DNA from: Pseudarthrobacter albicanus
Lineage (GTDB): Bacteria > Actinomycetota > Actinomycetes > Actinomycetales > Micrococcaceae
Length of the DNA: 64,000 nucleotides
Direction of reading: 5' to 3'
Assembly: GCF_018224015.1 (NCBI RefSeq)
Contig: NZ_JAGPOT010000025.1
Coordinates: forward strand, 35,811 to 99,810
Made by a program: the position numbers and the translations under genes. Under the pieces are notes generated by a model. That model saw nothing but the letters and a program-made list of their open reading frames with translations. It was not told the origin of the DNA and made no database searches. Of the stretch, positions 18,624 to 28,855 are shown in pieces; the stretch's first letter is position 1, and each line of letters opens with the position of its first letter.

Positions 18624-18720
18624 GAACTTAGCCCTCCTGGACCATACGGTGCCGCTGCCGCCAGGCAGCCTGTCCTCGAACGTTTTGCCGAACGTCTACC
18701 TCTGCTTTGGCCTCAGCCAA

Positions 18721-18736
18721 TCGAACACATATTCGA
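18721..18736. promoter_or_regulatory. SOS box (LexA site) near the LysM gene
   Basis: TCGAACACATATTCGA, close to the Gram-positive LexA consensus CGAAC-N4-GTTCG with one half-site base different. It lies about 98 bases upstream of the LysM gene start and should control it and possibly lexA. Confidence 0.85.
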
Positions 18737-18787
18737 ACTTTGCTGGTTCTGTTTTAGCACTTATTGACGAACATTGTCGAGACTCGC

Positions 18788-18803
18788 TAGAACAAATGTT
18801 TGA
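18788..18803. promoter_or_regulatory. Second SOS box in the lexA intergenic region
   Basis: TAGAACAAATGTTTGA keeps the GAAC-N4-GTTT core. It is about 194 bases upstream of the lexA ATG and 165 bases upstream of the LysM gene. Together with the first box it would give autoregulated lexA and induction of the LysM protein. Confidence 0.75.
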
Positions 18804-18853
18804 AAATCCGGTCCGGCTGGCCTACGTTTGAGTGACAGAACAAGCTCTTCCGG

Positions 18854-18892
18854 AGTTGAACCCAGTAGTTGAACCCACTAGTTGAACCCACT
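18854..18892. repeat. Three 13-bp tandem repeats upstream of lexA
   Basis: AGTTGAACCCAGT, AGTTGAACCCACT and AGTTGAACCCACT lie head to tail, then AGTTGGTC starts a fourth. They sit between the second SOS box and the lexA start, so they fall in the untranslated leader or promoter. Confidence 0.8.
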
Positions 18893-18996
18893 AGTTGGTC
18901 AGCAGTAGTTGACCAGCAGGGTCTGACAATTCAGACCGGAAGATCCCGGCCACCGCGGCGACGGCGGCCGGGCGGATTGGAAAGGCGTTGGCGAAC

Positions 18997-19746
18997 ATGG
19001 CAGCACAAGCCACCGGCGGCAGGGCCACCCAGCGGGGTCCCCAGCCGGCCCGGGCACCCAAGAGCCTCACCGTCCGGCAGAAAAAGATCCTGGAAACCAT
19101 CCAGCGGTCCGTGACGGACAAGGGCTATCCGCCGTCCATGCGCGAGATCGGCGACACCGTTGGGCTCGCCAGCCTGTCCAGCGTCACGCACCAGCTCTCA
19201 CAGCTGGAGAAGCTCGGCTACCTCCGGCGCGATCCCAAGCGTCCGCGCGCCATGGAGGTGCTCATGCCGTTGACCCTTGACGAGGGAACCACCAGGATTT
19301 CCGGTGTGGCGAAATCCAGCGGCCTGCGGTCCGTGGGAGGGCTGTCCGTTTCGGAGCTCGCCAGCGCCACGGACACCGCCATGGTGCCGTTAGTGGGGCG
19401 GATCGCCGCCGGCGGCCCCATCCTCGCCGACCAGGTCGTGGAGGACGTCATGCCGCTGCCGCGCCAGCTGGTGGGCCACGGCGAACTTTTCATGCTGAAA
19501 GTGGCCGGCGATTCGATGATCGACGCCGCCATCTGCGACGGCGACTGGGTGGTTGTCCGGCGGCAGAGTGACGCCCTCAACGGCGAAATCGTTGCCGCGC
19601 TGCTGGATGACGAGGCAACGGTCAAGACCTTCCGCCAGCGCGACGGCCATACCTGGCTGCTGCCGCAGAACACCCAGTACGAGCCCATCCTCGGCGACCA
19701 CGCCGTCATCATGGGCAAAGTCGTCTCGGTCCTGCGCTCCCTCTAG
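18997..19746 (+). CDS. lexA: SOS repressor LexA
   Basis: A 249-residue repressor with an N-terminal winged helix ([20 protein letters not shown], then [10 protein letters not shown]) and a C-terminal self-cleaving peptidase. The cleavage bond is Ala138-Gly139 in GRIAAGGPI, the Ser nucleophile is in AGDSMIDAA (about 173) and the Lys in EATVKTF (about 210). I chose the ATG at 18997 because the GGAAAGG element is well spaced to it; the TTG three codons earlier is too close. It represses its own gene, the LysM gene and recA through the SOS boxes. Confidence 0.96.
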   Translation: MAAQATGGRATQRGPQPARAPKSLTVRQKKILETIQRSVTDKGYPPSMREIGDTVGLASLSSVTHQLSQLEKLGYLRRDPKRPRAMEVLMPLTLDEGTTRISGVAKSSGLRSVGGLSVSELASATDTAMVPLVGRIAAGGPILADQVVEDVMPLPRQLVGHGELFMLKVAGDSMIDAAICDGDWVVVRRQSDALNGEIVAALLDDEATVKTFRQRDGHTWLLPQNTQYEPILGDHAVIMGKVVSVLRSL

Positions 19747-19795
19747 GCCCCGCCGAACGTTTCCCGCCGGCCTGCCCGCCGGCTGTTCCCTGCGC

Positions 19796-21895
19796 CTACG
19801 TGGCAGCCTGCCGGGACTCCTTCGACAGCCGTTCCAGGGCCGCCAGGGCGACCGCAGGGTCGGTGGTCGGCCAGAACGGCGGCAAGGCGGCGCGGAGGAA
19901 GGCTCCGTAGCGTTCGGTGGACAGCCGCGAATCCAGCACCGCCACCACGCCCTTGTCCGTCGTCGACCGGATCAGCCGGCCGGCCCCCTGGGCGAGCCGG
20001 ATCGCGGCATGGGTGGCCGACACGGACATGAAACCGTTGCCGCCGGACTGGGCCACCGCCCGTGAGCGGGCCGTCATCAGCGGATCATCCGGCCGGGGGA
20101 AGGGAATCCGGTCGATGACCACGAGCCGGCAGGAGTCGCCGGGTACGTCGACGCCCTGCCACAGGGACATGGTGCCGAACAGGCACGTGTCCGGCTCCTC
20201 GCCGAACTGCCGCACGAGCCCGGTCATGGTCGAATCCCCCTGGCACAGGATGTCCATGTCCAGCCGGGGCCGCATGGCCCCCGCGGCGTCCTCCGCGGCG
20301 CGCCGGGAGGAGAAGAGGCACAGCGCGCCGCCCCCGGAGGCCCGGATCAGGCGCTCGAGCTCGTCGAGGGCTTCCGGTGAGGCTCCGCGGCCGGGTTTGG
20401 GCAGGTGCTTGGCGACGTAGAGGATGCCCTGCTTCGGATAGTCGAAGGGGGAACCGACGTCGACGCCGGTCCAGCTGGGCGCGCCGGGGCCCACCAGGCC
20501 GAGGCCTCCGGCCGTCGGTTCGAACGCGGAGCCGATCGCCAGCGTCGCGGAGGTCAGGATGACGGTGTGGTCCGCGAACAGCCCTTCCCGCAGCCGCCCG
20601 GCAACGCTGAGCGGTGCCACGTTGATCAGCGCCGGTGCGCTCTCGTCCGGCGGGGAGTATCCCTGTGCCGGGTCGAAGGTGCTGTTGCGGGAGAACCACA
20701 CGACCTCGCGGTTTTCGCCGGCGGCCAGGAGCCGCTCGCAGAGTTCCAGGATGACCATGAGGCGCGAGCGCGCGAGCTGGCGGCCGCCGTCGGGCGTGCT
20801 GGCGCCGTCCCCCTTGGAATCGGAGAGGGCCGCGCGGCAGGCATCGCGCAACTGGTCGACGCAGTCCAGCTGTTCGCTGTTGAGCCCGTTGGGCAGGAGG
20901 CCGCTGGGTGCGCCTTCGATGGCAAGTTCGAGGTGGGAGGCCGCGTTGTTCAGCGCGTCCACGGTGATGCCGGTGTGCTTGCGGGCGCCGGAGGCGGCGG
21001 CGTGCACCATGGCCACGGAAAGCTGGCCGGAGACGGCCCCGGTGACCCGGTCCTGGAGCTCGTGGGCCTCGTCCACGACCACGACATCGTAGTCCGGGAG
21101 CACGGCCAGGCCTTCGAAGGCGCTGACGGCGAGCATGGCGTGATTGGTGACGACGACGTCGGCGTCGGCGGCGTTCTGCCGGGCCAGTTCACTGAAGCAT
21201 TCGGCCGCGAGCGGGCACTTCTGGGCGCCGAGGCATTCCATCGAGGTGACGGAGACCTGCCGCCAGGCCCGGTCCGTGACACCGGGCACAAGTTCGTCCC
21301 GGTCCCCCGTTGCCGTGTCCTCGGCCCATTCGCGCAGCCGGACGATTTCCTTCCCCAGCTGGGAGGACGGGCCGCCCAGGGCCGCCGCGAAGTGCGGCAC
21401 GGAAGTGTCCTCGCCGAGGGAGAACAGCTGGCCTTCGGACGGTTCCTCGGACGGGAACCCGCCCTCGAGCTTGTGCCGGCAGACGTAGTTGGAGCGGCCC
21501 TTGACGAGCGCGACCTTGACGGGACGTTCGAGGGCGGGGGTGATGGTCTGGAGCAGCCGGGGAAGGTCGCGGCCCACGATCTGGGTCTGCAGGGCCAGGG
21601 TTGCGGTGGAAACCAGGGTGGGCTTGTCGCTGACGAGCGAGTGGGCGATCAGCGGAATCAGGTACGCCAGGGACTTTCCCGTGCCGGTTCCGGCCTGGAC
21701 CAGCAGATGGTCGCCGGTGTCGATCGCGTGCGCCACCTGCCGCGCCATTTCGTGCTGGCCGCTGCGGCTCTGCCCGCCCATGCCGGACACGGCCCGGTCG
21801 AGCAGTTCGATCACGAACCGCTCGCCGGCCGGGCCGCCGTCCGGTGTGGGCGCGTCAGGTCCAGGCGCATCAGCCCCGGTCACCGCGTCAGTCAT
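19796..21895 (-). CDS. dinG: ATP-dependent DNA helicase, DinG/XPD family
   Basis: A 699-residue superfamily 2 helicase. Walker A AGTGTGKS is at 68-75, the DEAH box is in YDVVVVDEAHELQDR, and four Cys consistent with an iron-sulfur cluster occur in NYVCRHKL, MECLGAQKC and AAECF. Motif VI reads QGAGRLIRSTTDKG. It unwinds 5'-tailed and structured DNA such as R-loops. The start overlaps the end of hflX by 8 nt, so the two are cotranscribed. No SOS box was found directly in front. Confidence 0.88.
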   Translation of the reverse strand: MTDAVTGADAPGPDAPTPDGGPAGERFVIELLDRAVSGMGGQSRSGQHEMARQVAHAIDTGDHLLVQAGTGTGKSLAYLIPLIAHSLVSDKPTLVSTATLALQTQIVGRDLPRLLQTITPALERPVKVALVKGRSNYVCRHKLEGGFPSEEPSEGQLFSLGEDTSVPHFAAALGGPSSQLGKEIVRLREWAEDTATGDRDELVPGVTDRAWRQVSVTSMECLGAQKCPLAAECFSELARQNAADADVVVTNHAMLAVSAFEGLAVLPDYDVVVVDEAHELQDRVTGAVSGQLSVAMVHAAASGARKHTGITVDALNNAASHLELAIEGAPSGLLPNGLNSEQLDCVDQLRDACRAALSDSKGDGASTPDGGRQLARSRLMVILELCERLLAAGENREVVWFSRNSTFDPAQGYSPPDESAPALINVAPLSVAGRLREGLFADHTVILTSATLAIGSAFEPTAGGLGLVGPGAPSWTGVDVGSPFDYPKQGILYVAKHLPKPGRGASPEALDELERLIRASGGGALCLFSSRRAAEDAAGAMRPRLDMDILCQGDSTMTGLVRQFGEEPDTCLFGTMSLWQGVDVPGDSCRLVVIDRIPFPRPDDPLMTARSRAVAQSGGNGFMSVSATHAAIRLAQGAGRLIRSTTDKGVVAVLDSRLSTERYGAFLRAALPPFWPTTDPAVALAALERLSKESRQAAT

Positions 21896-23474
21896 TGCTG
21901 ATGAACGAATCCAGTTCAGCGGCGAAGCCTTCGCGCACCATCACCACGGCCCGGGTGCCGGTTTCCTCGTGCTGGAGGCTGATGATCTCGGCGTCGGTGT
22001 CGTGGAGCTTGCTGAGCAGGTCACCGCGGTTGTACGGGATCATCAGTTCCAGCTTCACGCTGGGCCGGGGAATGCCCTCGCTGATGGCCTTCAGCAGCTC
22101 CGGAATGCCCTCGCCGGTGCGTGCGGAAACCACGACGTGGCGCGGTTCGCGCTGCTTGAGGCGTTCGATCACGAAGGGATCGGCGGCGTCGGCCTTGTTC
22201 AGGACGATGATTTCCGGCACCTTGCGGGCGTCGACTTCGCTGAAGACTGCCCGGACCGCGGCAATCTGGCCCTCCGGATCGGGGTGGGAGACGTCCACGA
22301 TGTGCAGGATCAGATCAGAGTCGGCGACCTCTTCCAGGGTGGAGCGGAATGCCTCCACGAGCTGGGTGGGCAGCGAGCGGACGAAGCCGACGGTGTCGGC
22401 GAGGGTGTAGCCCAGTCCGTCCGAAGTTTCGGCCTTGCGGACCGTCGGGTCCAGGGTGGCGAACAGGGCGTTCTCCACCAGGACACCGGCGTCGGTCAGC
22501 CGGTTCAGCAGCGAGGACTTGCCCGCGTTGGTGTACCCGGCGATCGCCACCGAGGGGACGGCATTACGACGGCGGTTGGCGCGCTTGGTTTCCCGGGCCG
22601 GCTTCATCGCGGCGATTTCGCGCCGCAGCTTGGCCACCCGGGTGCGGATCCGGCGCCGGTCCAGTTCTATCTTGGTTTCACCGGGACCGCGGGAGCCCAT
22701 GCCGGCGCCGGCGCCGCCCACCTGGCCACCGGCCTGGCGGGACATCGATTCGCCCCAACCGCGAAGGCGCGGGAGCAGGTATTCGAGCTGGGCCAGTTCG
22801 ACCTGGGCCTTGCCCTCGCGGCTCTTGGCATGCTGCGCGAAGATGTCCAGGATCAGGGCCGTCCGGTCGATGACCTTGACTTTGACAATGTCTTCGAGGG
22901 CACGCCGCTGGGAGGGTGCGAGTTCGGCGTCGACCACGACCGTGTCCGCGCCGGTGGACATCACGATGTCCTTGAGCTCCTGGGCCTTGCCGGAGCCGAG
23001 GAAGGTGCCCGGATCGGGCTTCTGGCGGCGCTGGACGAGCCCGTCGAGGACTTCCGAGCCGGCCGTCTCGGCCAGGGCCGCGAGTTCGCGCAGGGAGTTC
23101 TCGGCGTCGGCGAGGGTGCCTTCGGTCCAGAGCCCGGCCAGCACGACGCGCTCCAGGCGCAGCTGGCGGTATTCGACTTCGGTGACGTCTTCGAGTTCGG
23201 TGGACAGGCCGGCGGTACGGCGCAGGGCGTGCCGTTCCTCGAGGTCCTGCTGGTCGCCGTCGTAGCTGCCGTGTTCCTCCGCCAGCCCGGAGATCGCCTG
23301 GGCCCGGCCGAGCACCGTCCTGGGGTCGGCGCCGTCGTCATCCGGACCGGCACTGCGGACTGCGTTCCGGGCGGGGGCGTCCTTGGAGAGGATCCGGTCG
23401 ATAACAGCCTGGATTTCCTCGGGACTCATGTCCGAGGCTGCTGAATCGGGTCCGGTGTTGGGCTGACTGGTCAT
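21888..23474 (-). CDS. hflX: GTPase HflX (ribosome-splitting factor)
   Basis: A 528-residue Obg-HflX GTPase. The N-terminal HflX domain (KPDPGTFLGSGKAQELKDI, VVVDAELAPSQRRALE) precedes a Gly-rich linker (GGQVGGAGAGMGSRGPGETK) and the G domain with P-loop IAGYTNAGKSSLLNRL, G3 DTVGFVRSLP and G4 LNKADAAD. GAAGGAGACC stands just before the ATG at 23474, which beats the longer in-frame start at 23564. In actinobacteria hflX is often ClgR-controlled; no matching box was seen here. Confidence 0.95.
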   Translation of the reverse strand: MTSQPNTGPDSAASDMSPEEIQAVIDRILSKDAPARNAVRSAGPDDDGADPRTVLGRAQAISGLAEEHGSYDGDQQDLEERHALRRTAGLSTELEDVTEVEYRQLRLERVVLAGLWTEGTLADAENSLRELAALAETAGSEVLDGLVQRRQKPDPGTFLGSGKAQELKDIVMSTGADTVVVDAELAPSQRRALEDIVKVKVIDRTALILDIFAQHAKSREGKAQVELAQLEYLLPRLRGWGESMSRQAGGQVGGAGAGMGSRGPGETKIELDRRRIRTRVAKLRREIAAMKPARETKRANRRRNAVPSVAIAGYTNAGKSSLLNRLTDAGVLVENALFATLDPTVRKAETSDGLGYTLADTVGFVRSLPTQLVEAFRSTLEEVADSDLILHIVDVSHPDPEGQIAAVRAVFSEVDARKVPEIIVLNKADAADPFVIERLKQREPRHVVVSARTGEGIPELLKAISEGIPRPSVKLELMIPYNRGDLLSKLHDTDAEIISLQHEETGTRAVVMVREGFAAELDSFISND

Positions 23475-23926
23475 GGTCTCCTTCGAAGGTTCGGCACTTT
23501 CAGAATAGTGCCGATTGTTGCTGTGTGGCGCGGTATTCGCGCTGGGCTGACGACTGGTGGTCATCCGGGCCTCCTGGGATGCCTGCGGCGGCGGCGCCGG
23601 CGGCAGGGTGGGCTCCGAGGCGGAGCTGTGAAATTGAGGGAGGGAAAAGGCGGCGATGGGGTGAAAGAATTTATGCGTTCAGCATTACGGGACTCCAAGT
23701 GAAAGGCGCGCCGGACCGGTGAGGTCACTGCTGTGAGTTCCCTGTGGGGGCGCCGAGCGGAAGGTATCAACCTGCGTCGCTGCGGGGACGGGTTTCAGGC
23801 CGTGTGGTTGAAACCCGTGCCGGCTACTTGAAGTTCAAGATCATGTATTTAAGCCTAGCAGACCGCGCTGATCCGCCCGCGCCCCGGTTTCCCATCGGGG
23901 CCGCCAGCCAACTAATCTGGCCAGTT
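23475..23926. other. Divergent intergenic region with an inverted repeat
   Basis: About 450 bases between hflX and the methyltransferase gene hold both promoters. ACGGGTTTCA (23788-23797) and TGAAACCCGT (23809-23818) form a perfect 10-bp inverted repeat with an 11-base loop, possibly a regulator site or hairpin. TAATCT at 23912-23917 lies ten bases before the ATG at 23927 and may be the -10 of a leaderless transcript. No gene is visible. Confidence 0.5.
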
Positions 23927-24541
23927 ATGGAGTCTGCACACTATTTCAGCGCCCAGCCAGCCGGGCCGTTCACCCGCAAGCCACTGACCGTGGAGCTTGC
24001 CGGTGAAACGCGCCACCTGCAGACGTCCTCGGCGATCTTCAGCCCGGACGGCATCGACAAGGGGACGGCGGTGCTGCTCGCCGAGGCGCCCGCCCCGGCA
24101 CCGCAGGGAAACCTGCTCGACATCGGCTGCGGCTGGGGTCCGGTCGCGCTGACCCTGGCGCTGCGGGCCCCGCACGCACAGGTCTACGCGGTGGATGTCA
24201 ATGAGCGCTGCGTGGCGCTGACGAACGAGAACGCCGCCCTGCTGGGGCTGGGAAATGTCACGGCCAGCACTCCGGACGCCGTGGACCCGGAGCTTCGCTT
24301 CGACACGATCTGGTCCAACCCGCCCATCCGGATCGGCAAGGATGAGCTTCACGCCCTGTTGCTCCTCTGGCTGCCCCGGCTCGCACCCGGCGGCTCTGCC
24401 TGGCTGGTGGTGCAGAAGAACCTGGGCTCGGATTCACTTCAGCGCTGGCTGGCGGCCGAGCTGGATTCCAGCTTCACGGTCACCCGGGAGAGCACCTCGA
24501 AGTCCTTCCGGATCCTGCGGGTCAGGAAAGCGTCCCGCTAG
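23927..24541 (+). CDS. RsmC-like class I methyltransferase
   Basis: A 204-residue S-adenosylmethionine enzyme. Motif I is LLDIGCGWGPVALTLALRA, and the catalytic motif NPPIRIGK matches the NPPxxxG of guanine N2-methyltransferases of the RsmC/RlmG type. Length fits the single C-terminal methyltransferase half common in Gram-positives. The ATG at 23927 gives ESAHYFSAQPAG, the family start; a -10-like TAATCT ten bases before it suggests a leaderless mRNA. Its end overlaps the convergent dapF by 20 nt. Confidence 0.85.
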   Translation: MESAHYFSAQPAGPFTRKPLTVELAGETRHLQTSSAIFSPDGIDKGTAVLLAEAPAPAPQGNLLDIGCGWGPVALTLALRAPHAQVYAVDVNERCVALTNENAALLGLGNVTASTPDAVDPELRFDTIWSNPPIRIGKDELHALLLLWLPRLAPGGSAWLVVQKNLGSDSLQRWLAAELDSSFTVTRESTSKSFRILRVRKASR

Positions 24542-25478
24542 CCACGATCACGGCCGGGCCGCTGAGCTCGACGTGCTCGTGCCCCTCCGGGCCGAGGAAG
24601 AACTTCACACTCACGACGCCGCCGGGCACGTGGACGTTCCAGGCGTCCGGTGCGCCCTGGCCGGCCCAGTGGCGGATCGCGACGGCGGCGGCGCAGGCGC
24701 CGGTGCCGCAGGACTGGGTCTCCCCCACTCCCCGCTCGTGCACCCGCATGGTGATGGTCCCCACGCCGTCGTGGACCAGCGGCTCGGACGGCACAACGAA
24801 CTCCACGTTCGTGCCGTGCGGGGGCGCCGGGTCAACGTGGGGTGCGGTGAACAGCTGGGTCGCTTCCAGCTCTGCCGGTTCGGCGAGGGCCACGACCGTA
24901 TGCGGGTTGCCCATGCTGACCGAGAGCGCTGGCCTGGCCACTTCCAGCCCCGTGGCGCTGACCAGCGAATCCATGGCCCGGGCGGTGGCCTCGCCCGGGA
25001 AGATGAATTCCCAGGGGCCCATGTCCACGGCGTAGCCGGCCGCCGTGCGGACGATCGTCTTCGCCCCGCCGCGGGTGCCGATGGTCAGGGACTTCCCTGC
25101 CGGCAGATCGACCAGGCCTTCGGCTATCAGGAAGTGCACGAACACCCGGACACCGTTGCCGCACATTTCCGAGAGCGAGCCGTCACCGTTGCGGTAGTCC
25201 ATGAACCACTCGGCCTCCGGGTGCTGTGCCAGCAGCTCCTGGCCTTCGGGGAGCAGCCGGGACGGGACGGCGCGGATCAGCCCGTCGCCGCCGATCCCCC
25301 GGTGGCGGTCGCACAGCGCGGCGACCTGCCCGGGAGTGACGGCGAGGGCGCCGGTGGGATCCGCGATCAGCACGAAGTCGTTGCCGGTGCCGTGGCCCTT
25401 GGAAAACTTCAGTCCGCTCAGGGCTGCAGTGCCGGGCTCAGCGTTACGGTCGGCGGCCACTGCCAAGGATTCGTCCAT
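24522..25478 (-). CDS. dapF: Diaminopimelate epimerase
   Basis: A 318-residue PLP-independent epimerase that turns LL-DAP to meso-DAP for peptidoglycan and lysine. Both catalytic Cys are present, in [14 protein letters not shown] and [13 protein letters not shown], and [12 protein letters not shown] is the N-terminal signature. The start overlaps the miaA stop by 35 nt. Part of a recA-recX-miaB-miaA-dapF run. The other lysine genes dapA and dapB are elsewhere in the window. Confidence 0.95.
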   Translation of the reverse strand: MDESLAVAADRNAEPGTAALSGLKFSKGHGTGNDFVLIADPTGALAVTPGQVAALCDRHRGIGGDGLIRAVPSRLLPEGQELLAQHPEAEWFMDYRNGDGSLSEMCGNGVRVFVHFLIAEGLVDLPAGKSLTIGTRGGAKTIVRTAAGYAVDMGPWEFIFPGEATARAMDSLVSATGLEVARPALSVSMGNPHTVVALAEPAELEATQLFTAPHVDPAPPHGTNVEFVVPSEPLVHDGVGTITMRVHERGVGETQSCGTGACAAAVAIRHWAGQGAPDAWNVHVPGGVVSVKFFLGPEGHEHVELSGPAVIVASGTLS

Positions 25479-26499
25479 GTTCCAAGGTTACCGGTCCGGT
25501 GAAGGCTTGACGGCAGAGCGCGGCGGCCTTGGCCGCCAGCTCCGGATCCTGCCAGTCAAGCCAGGTGATGCGCGGATCCGCGCGGAACCAGGTGAGCTGG
25601 CGCCGGGCGAACTGCCGGGTGGCGATGATCGTTGCCTCCGCGGCCTGGTCCACGTCCGATTCGCCGTCGAGGACCTTGAGGAACTGGGCGTAGCCGAGGG
25701 CCCGGGGCGCGGTCTTCCCCAGCCGGAGTCCCGCTGCGTCGAGCGTCCTCACTTCTTCGAGCAGGCCCTGGTCCACCATGCGGTGGACACGGCGGCCGAG
25801 CCGTTCGTGGAGCAGCGGGCGGTCCACCTCCAGCCCGATCTGCACGGCCGGCGCGAAGTACTCGCGGGTGGGCATGAAGGAGCTGAAGGGCCGCCCGGTC
25901 AGTTCGAACACCTCCAGGGCGCGGACGATCCGGCGGGTGTCGGCGAGCCTGCCCGCGGACACCGGGTCGACACGTTCCAGCCGGGCCCGCAGCGGCGCCG
26001 CTCCCGCCGCTGCCAGCTCCGCCTCGAGGCGGCGCCGGATGGCAGGGTCCGTGCCGGGAAACTCCAGGACGTCGAGGGCCGCGCGGACGTACAGCCCGGA
26101 GCCGCCGGCCAGGATCGCCCGTTTCCCGCGGCCGTGGATCCCGGCAATCAGGGCCCGTGCCTGCTGCTGGAAGCCGGAGACACTGGCTTCCTCGGTCACG
26201 TCCATGATGTCCAGGAGGTGGTGCGGCACGCCCTGGCGTTCGGCCCCGGTGATCTTCGCCGTCCCGATATCCATGCCGCGGTAGAACTGCATGGAGTCGG
26301 CGTTGATGACCTCGCCGCCGAGTTCCAGCGCGAGCGAGACGGCGAGATCGGACTTGCCGGAGCCGGTCGGCCCGACGACGGCGATCACCGGCGGCGCGTC
26401 GGGCGCGGCAGGTCCCTCTGCTCGCGCGGGCGGCGCGGCATCCGGCGTCCGCGTCGCGCCTTGCGTGGTCGGCGTCGTGCCTTCCGGCGGGACGGCCAC
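25444..26499 (-). CDS. miaA: tRNA dimethylallyltransferase
   Basis: Adds the dimethylallyl group to A37 of tRNAs that read U-starting codons. P-loop [18 protein letters not shown], then [18 protein letters not shown] and the [17 protein letters not shown] block are all present. I take the GTG at 26499, which lies four bases after the miaB stop; this gives 351 residues with a 37-residue Ala/Pro head. Upstream in-frame starts would overlap miaB. MiaB acts on the product, so pairing with miaB makes sense. Confidence 0.93.
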   Translation of the reverse strand: MAVPPEGTTPTTQGATRTPDAAPPARAEGPAAPDAPPVIAVVGPTGSGKSDLAVSLALELGGEVINADSMQFYRGMDIGTAKITGAERQGVPHHLLDIMDVTEEASVSGFQQQARALIAGIHGRGKRAILAGGSGLYVRAALDVLEFPGTDPAIRRRLEAELAAAGAAPLRARLERVDPVSAGRLADTRRIVRALEVFELTGRPFSSFMPTREYFAPAVQIGLEVDRPLLHERLGRRVHRMVDQGLLEEVRTLDAAGLRLGKTAPRALGYAQFLKVLDGESDVDQAAEATIIATRQFARRQLTWFRADPRITWLDWQDPELAAKAAALCRQAFTGPVTLEHGRILGSGRRP

Positions 26500-26503
26500 C
26501 AGG

Positions 26504-28060
26504 CTAGCGGCCGCGGGCCGGGAGGCCCGGCATACCCAGGGACACGCCGGTCCTGCCGGAGCTGGCACCCGGGGCGGGAACCCCGCAGGACTCGGCCTGG
26601 GAGCGGTCCCACGCGTCGCCGGCGCGGGAGCGGCGGAGGCTGTAGTCGGCGGCCGAGGCAGGGTCCGCTACAAGGTGGAAGGCGGCGGCCGCCGTGATGG
26701 TTACCGTGACGAGGTCGCCCGGGCGCGGCACGTCGGCGCCGGCGGGCACCGAGAAGTGGACGAGCCGCTGGTCCTGGGCGCGGCCGGAGAGGCGGTGGGT
26801 TTCCCCGGCTTTGCGGCCGGACTGCGCGGTGACCATGACCTCCACGCGGCGGCCCAGCTGGCGGGCGTTTTCCTCGGCCGCGATCCGGTCCTGCAGGGCG
26901 GTCAGCCGCTCGAAGCGTTCCTGCACCACGGCCTTGGGGAGCTGGTCCGGCAGGTCCGCGGCGGGGGTGCCGGGGCGCTTGGAGTACTGGAACGTGAAGG
27001 CGGTGGCGAAGCGGGACTTCTCCACGACGTCGAGGGTGGCCTGGAAGTCCTCTTCTGTCTCGCCGGGGAACCCGACGATGATGTCCGTGGAAATCGCGGC
27101 GTGCGGCATCTTCCCGCGGACCTTGTCCAGGATGCCAAGGAATTTGGTGGAGCGGTAGGACCGCCTCATGTCTTTGAGGACCTTGTCCGAGCCCGACTGC
27201 AGCGGCATGTGCAGCTGGGGCATGACATTGGGCGTTTCGGCCATGGCGTCGATCACGTCGTCGGTGAAGGCCGCCGGGTGCGGGCTGGTGAACCGGACCC
27301 GTTCCAGGCCGGGGATGTCGCCGCAGGCGCGCAGCAGCTTCGAGAACGCCTGCCGGTCGCCGAATTCCACGCCGTAGGAGTTCACGTTCTGCCCCAGCAG
27401 CGTCACTTCGATGGCGCCGTCGTCGACGAGGGCCTGGATCTCGGCCAGGATGTCGCCGGGGCGGCGGTCCTTCTCCTTGCCGCGCAGGGCAGGGACGATG
27501 CAGAAGGTGCATGTGTTGTTGCAGCCCACCGAGATGGACACCCAGCCGGCATAGACCGAATCACGCTTGGTGGGGAGGGTGGACGGGAAGACGTCCAGGG
27601 ACTCGAGGATTTCCAGCTGCGCCTCGTTGTTGTGGCGCGCCCGCTCCAGCAGGGCCGGCAGGGCGCCGACGTTGTGGGTCCCGAACACGGCGTCAACCCA
27701 GGGGGCCTTCTTCAGGATGGTCTCGCGGTCCTTCTGCGCGAGGCACCCGCCCACCGCGATCTGCATGCCGGGGTTGGCGGCCTTGACCGGGGCCAGCATG
27801 CCGAGGTTGCCATAGAGCTTGTTGTCGGCATTCTCCCGCACCGCGCAGGTATTGAAGACGACGACGTCGGCCTGCTCGCCGGCAGCGGGGACGTAGCCGG
27901 CGGCCTCCAGCATCCCGGACATGCGTTCGGAATCGTGCACGTTCATCTGGCACCCGAAGGTGCGTACCTGGTAAGTGCGGGGCCGCGGCGTGTCAGGGGA
28001 TGAGGCGGAATCGATGGAAGGAGTGGTGCCGGCTGCTGGGGAAGGAATGGTCAAACTCAC
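26504..28060 (-). CDS. miaB: tRNA-2-methylthio-N6-dimethylallyladenosine synthase
   Basis: A 518-residue radical-SAM methylthiotransferase. The N-terminal UPF0004 Cys residues are in [26 protein letters not shown] and [12 protein letters not shown]; the radical-SAM cluster is CNNTCTFC; a TRAM domain ends the core. GTG start at 28060. The C-terminal 45 residues after the TRAM domain ([20 protein letters not shown] onward) are Gly/Pro/Arg-rich and not part of the family. It acts after MiaA, encoded next. Confidence 0.95.
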   Translation of the reverse strand: MSLTIPSPAAGTTPSIDSASSPDTPRPRTYQVRTFGCQMNVHDSERMSGMLEAAGYVPAAGEQADVVVFNTCAVRENADNKLYGNLGMLAPVKAANPGMQIAVGGCLAQKDRETILKKAPWVDAVFGTHNVGALPALLERARHNNEAQLEILESLDVFPSTLPTKRDSVYAGWVSISVGCNNTCTFCIVPALRGKEKDRRPGDILAEIQALVDDGAIEVTLLGQNVNSYGVEFGDRQAFSKLLRACGDIPGLERVRFTSPHPAAFTDDVIDAMAETPNVMPQLHMPLQSGSDKVLKDMRRSYRSTKFLGILDKVRGKMPHAAISTDIIVGFPGETEEDFQATLDVVEKSRFATAFTFQYSKRPGTPAADLPDQLPKAVVQERFERLTALQDRIAAEENARQLGRRVEVMVTAQSGRKAGETHRLSGRAQDQRLVHFSVPAGADVPRPGDLVTVTITAAAAFHLVADPASAADYSLRRSRAGDAWDRSQAESCGVPAPGASSGRTGVSLGMPGLPARGR

Positions 28061-28147
28061 CTGTTAAGGGTACCGGTTCGGCACCGGCGCCGCGTGGGGG
28101 TCCTGCCGGCGCCGCTGCGGGCCCGTGCCTGCCGTGCCGCGGCGGAA

Positions 28148-28855
28148 TCAGAGATCCGGTTCGGTACGGCCCGCGGCATCGAGGACCTCGCCGACAATCC
28201 GGAACGCCTGCGAGGGCTGGTAGCCCTTGCGCGCGAGCATGGAGGCCAGCCGGCGGGTGGCCTTGTCCCGCTCGGCGCGGTCCTCCAGGCCGCGGGCTCC
28301 CCGGAGCTTGCGTTCCACGAGTCCGCGGGCGGCGGACTCCTCGTCCTCGTCGCTGAGCTGTTCCAGGGCGCCGGCCGCCGTATCCGGGTCAATGCCCTTT
28401 TCGGCCAGCTCACGCCGCAGCGCACCCTTGGCGAGCTTGCGGGTCTGGGAGCGGCTGCGCACCCACATCTCGGCAAACTCGGCGTCGTTGATGAGGCGCA
28501 CTTCCTCGAAGCGGTCCAGCACAGCCTCGGCGACGTCCTCGGGGACGTTGCGCTCGGCCAGCTTGCGGGAAAGCTGCAACCGGCTTTTCGGTGAATTCGT
28601 CAGCTGCCGGAGCACAATGGCCCGGGCCACGGCGGCCGGATCGGCGTCGCGGTCCGGCGCCGCTTCAGGTTCCGGCACCGCTGCAGAATCCGGCGTTGCT
28701 TCGTTGTCCGGCGGCACCGTACGGGACACCGCGCGGGCAGCTGCCTCACCGGCAGGACCGGCAATCTCCGCGAAGCCGCCTTCCGCGAGGCCGCGGTCAG
28801 GATTCCGTGCATGGAACCCTGACCGCTGACGCGCCCTGCCGTTAGAAACCGTCAA
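28148..28855 (-). CDS. recX: RecX, RecA modulator
   Basis: A 235-residue protein. Repeats of three-helix RecX units are seen: [40 protein letters not shown] and [21 protein letters not shown]. RecX limits RecA filament growth. Its start overlaps the recA stop by 14 nt, so it shares the SOS-controlled recA transcript. The first 65 residues form an extra Ala/Pro/Asp-rich head of unknown role; an internal start around the V-A-R-A-I region is possible. Confidence 0.9.
   Translation of the reverse strand: MTVSNGRARQRSGFHARNPDRGLAEGGFAEIAGPAGEAAARAVSRTVPPDNEATPDSAAVPEPEAAPDRDADPAAVARAIVLRQLTNSPKSRLQLSRKLAERNVPEDVAEAVLDRFEEVRLINDAEFAEMWVRSRSQTRKLAKGALRRELAEKGIDPDTAAGALEQLSDEDEESAARGLVERKLRGARGLEDRAERDKATRRLASMLARKGYQPSQAFRIVGEVLDAAGRTEPDL

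Noticed and set aside
18764..18781. A third SOS box (GACGAACATTGTCGAG)
   Set aside because: One half-site is GTCG rather than GTTCG and the spacer differs. Too degenerate to list as a box.
20405..23444. Long plus-strand frames across dinG and hflX
   Set aside because: Both minus-strand genes have full domain sets; the plus frames have biased composition only.
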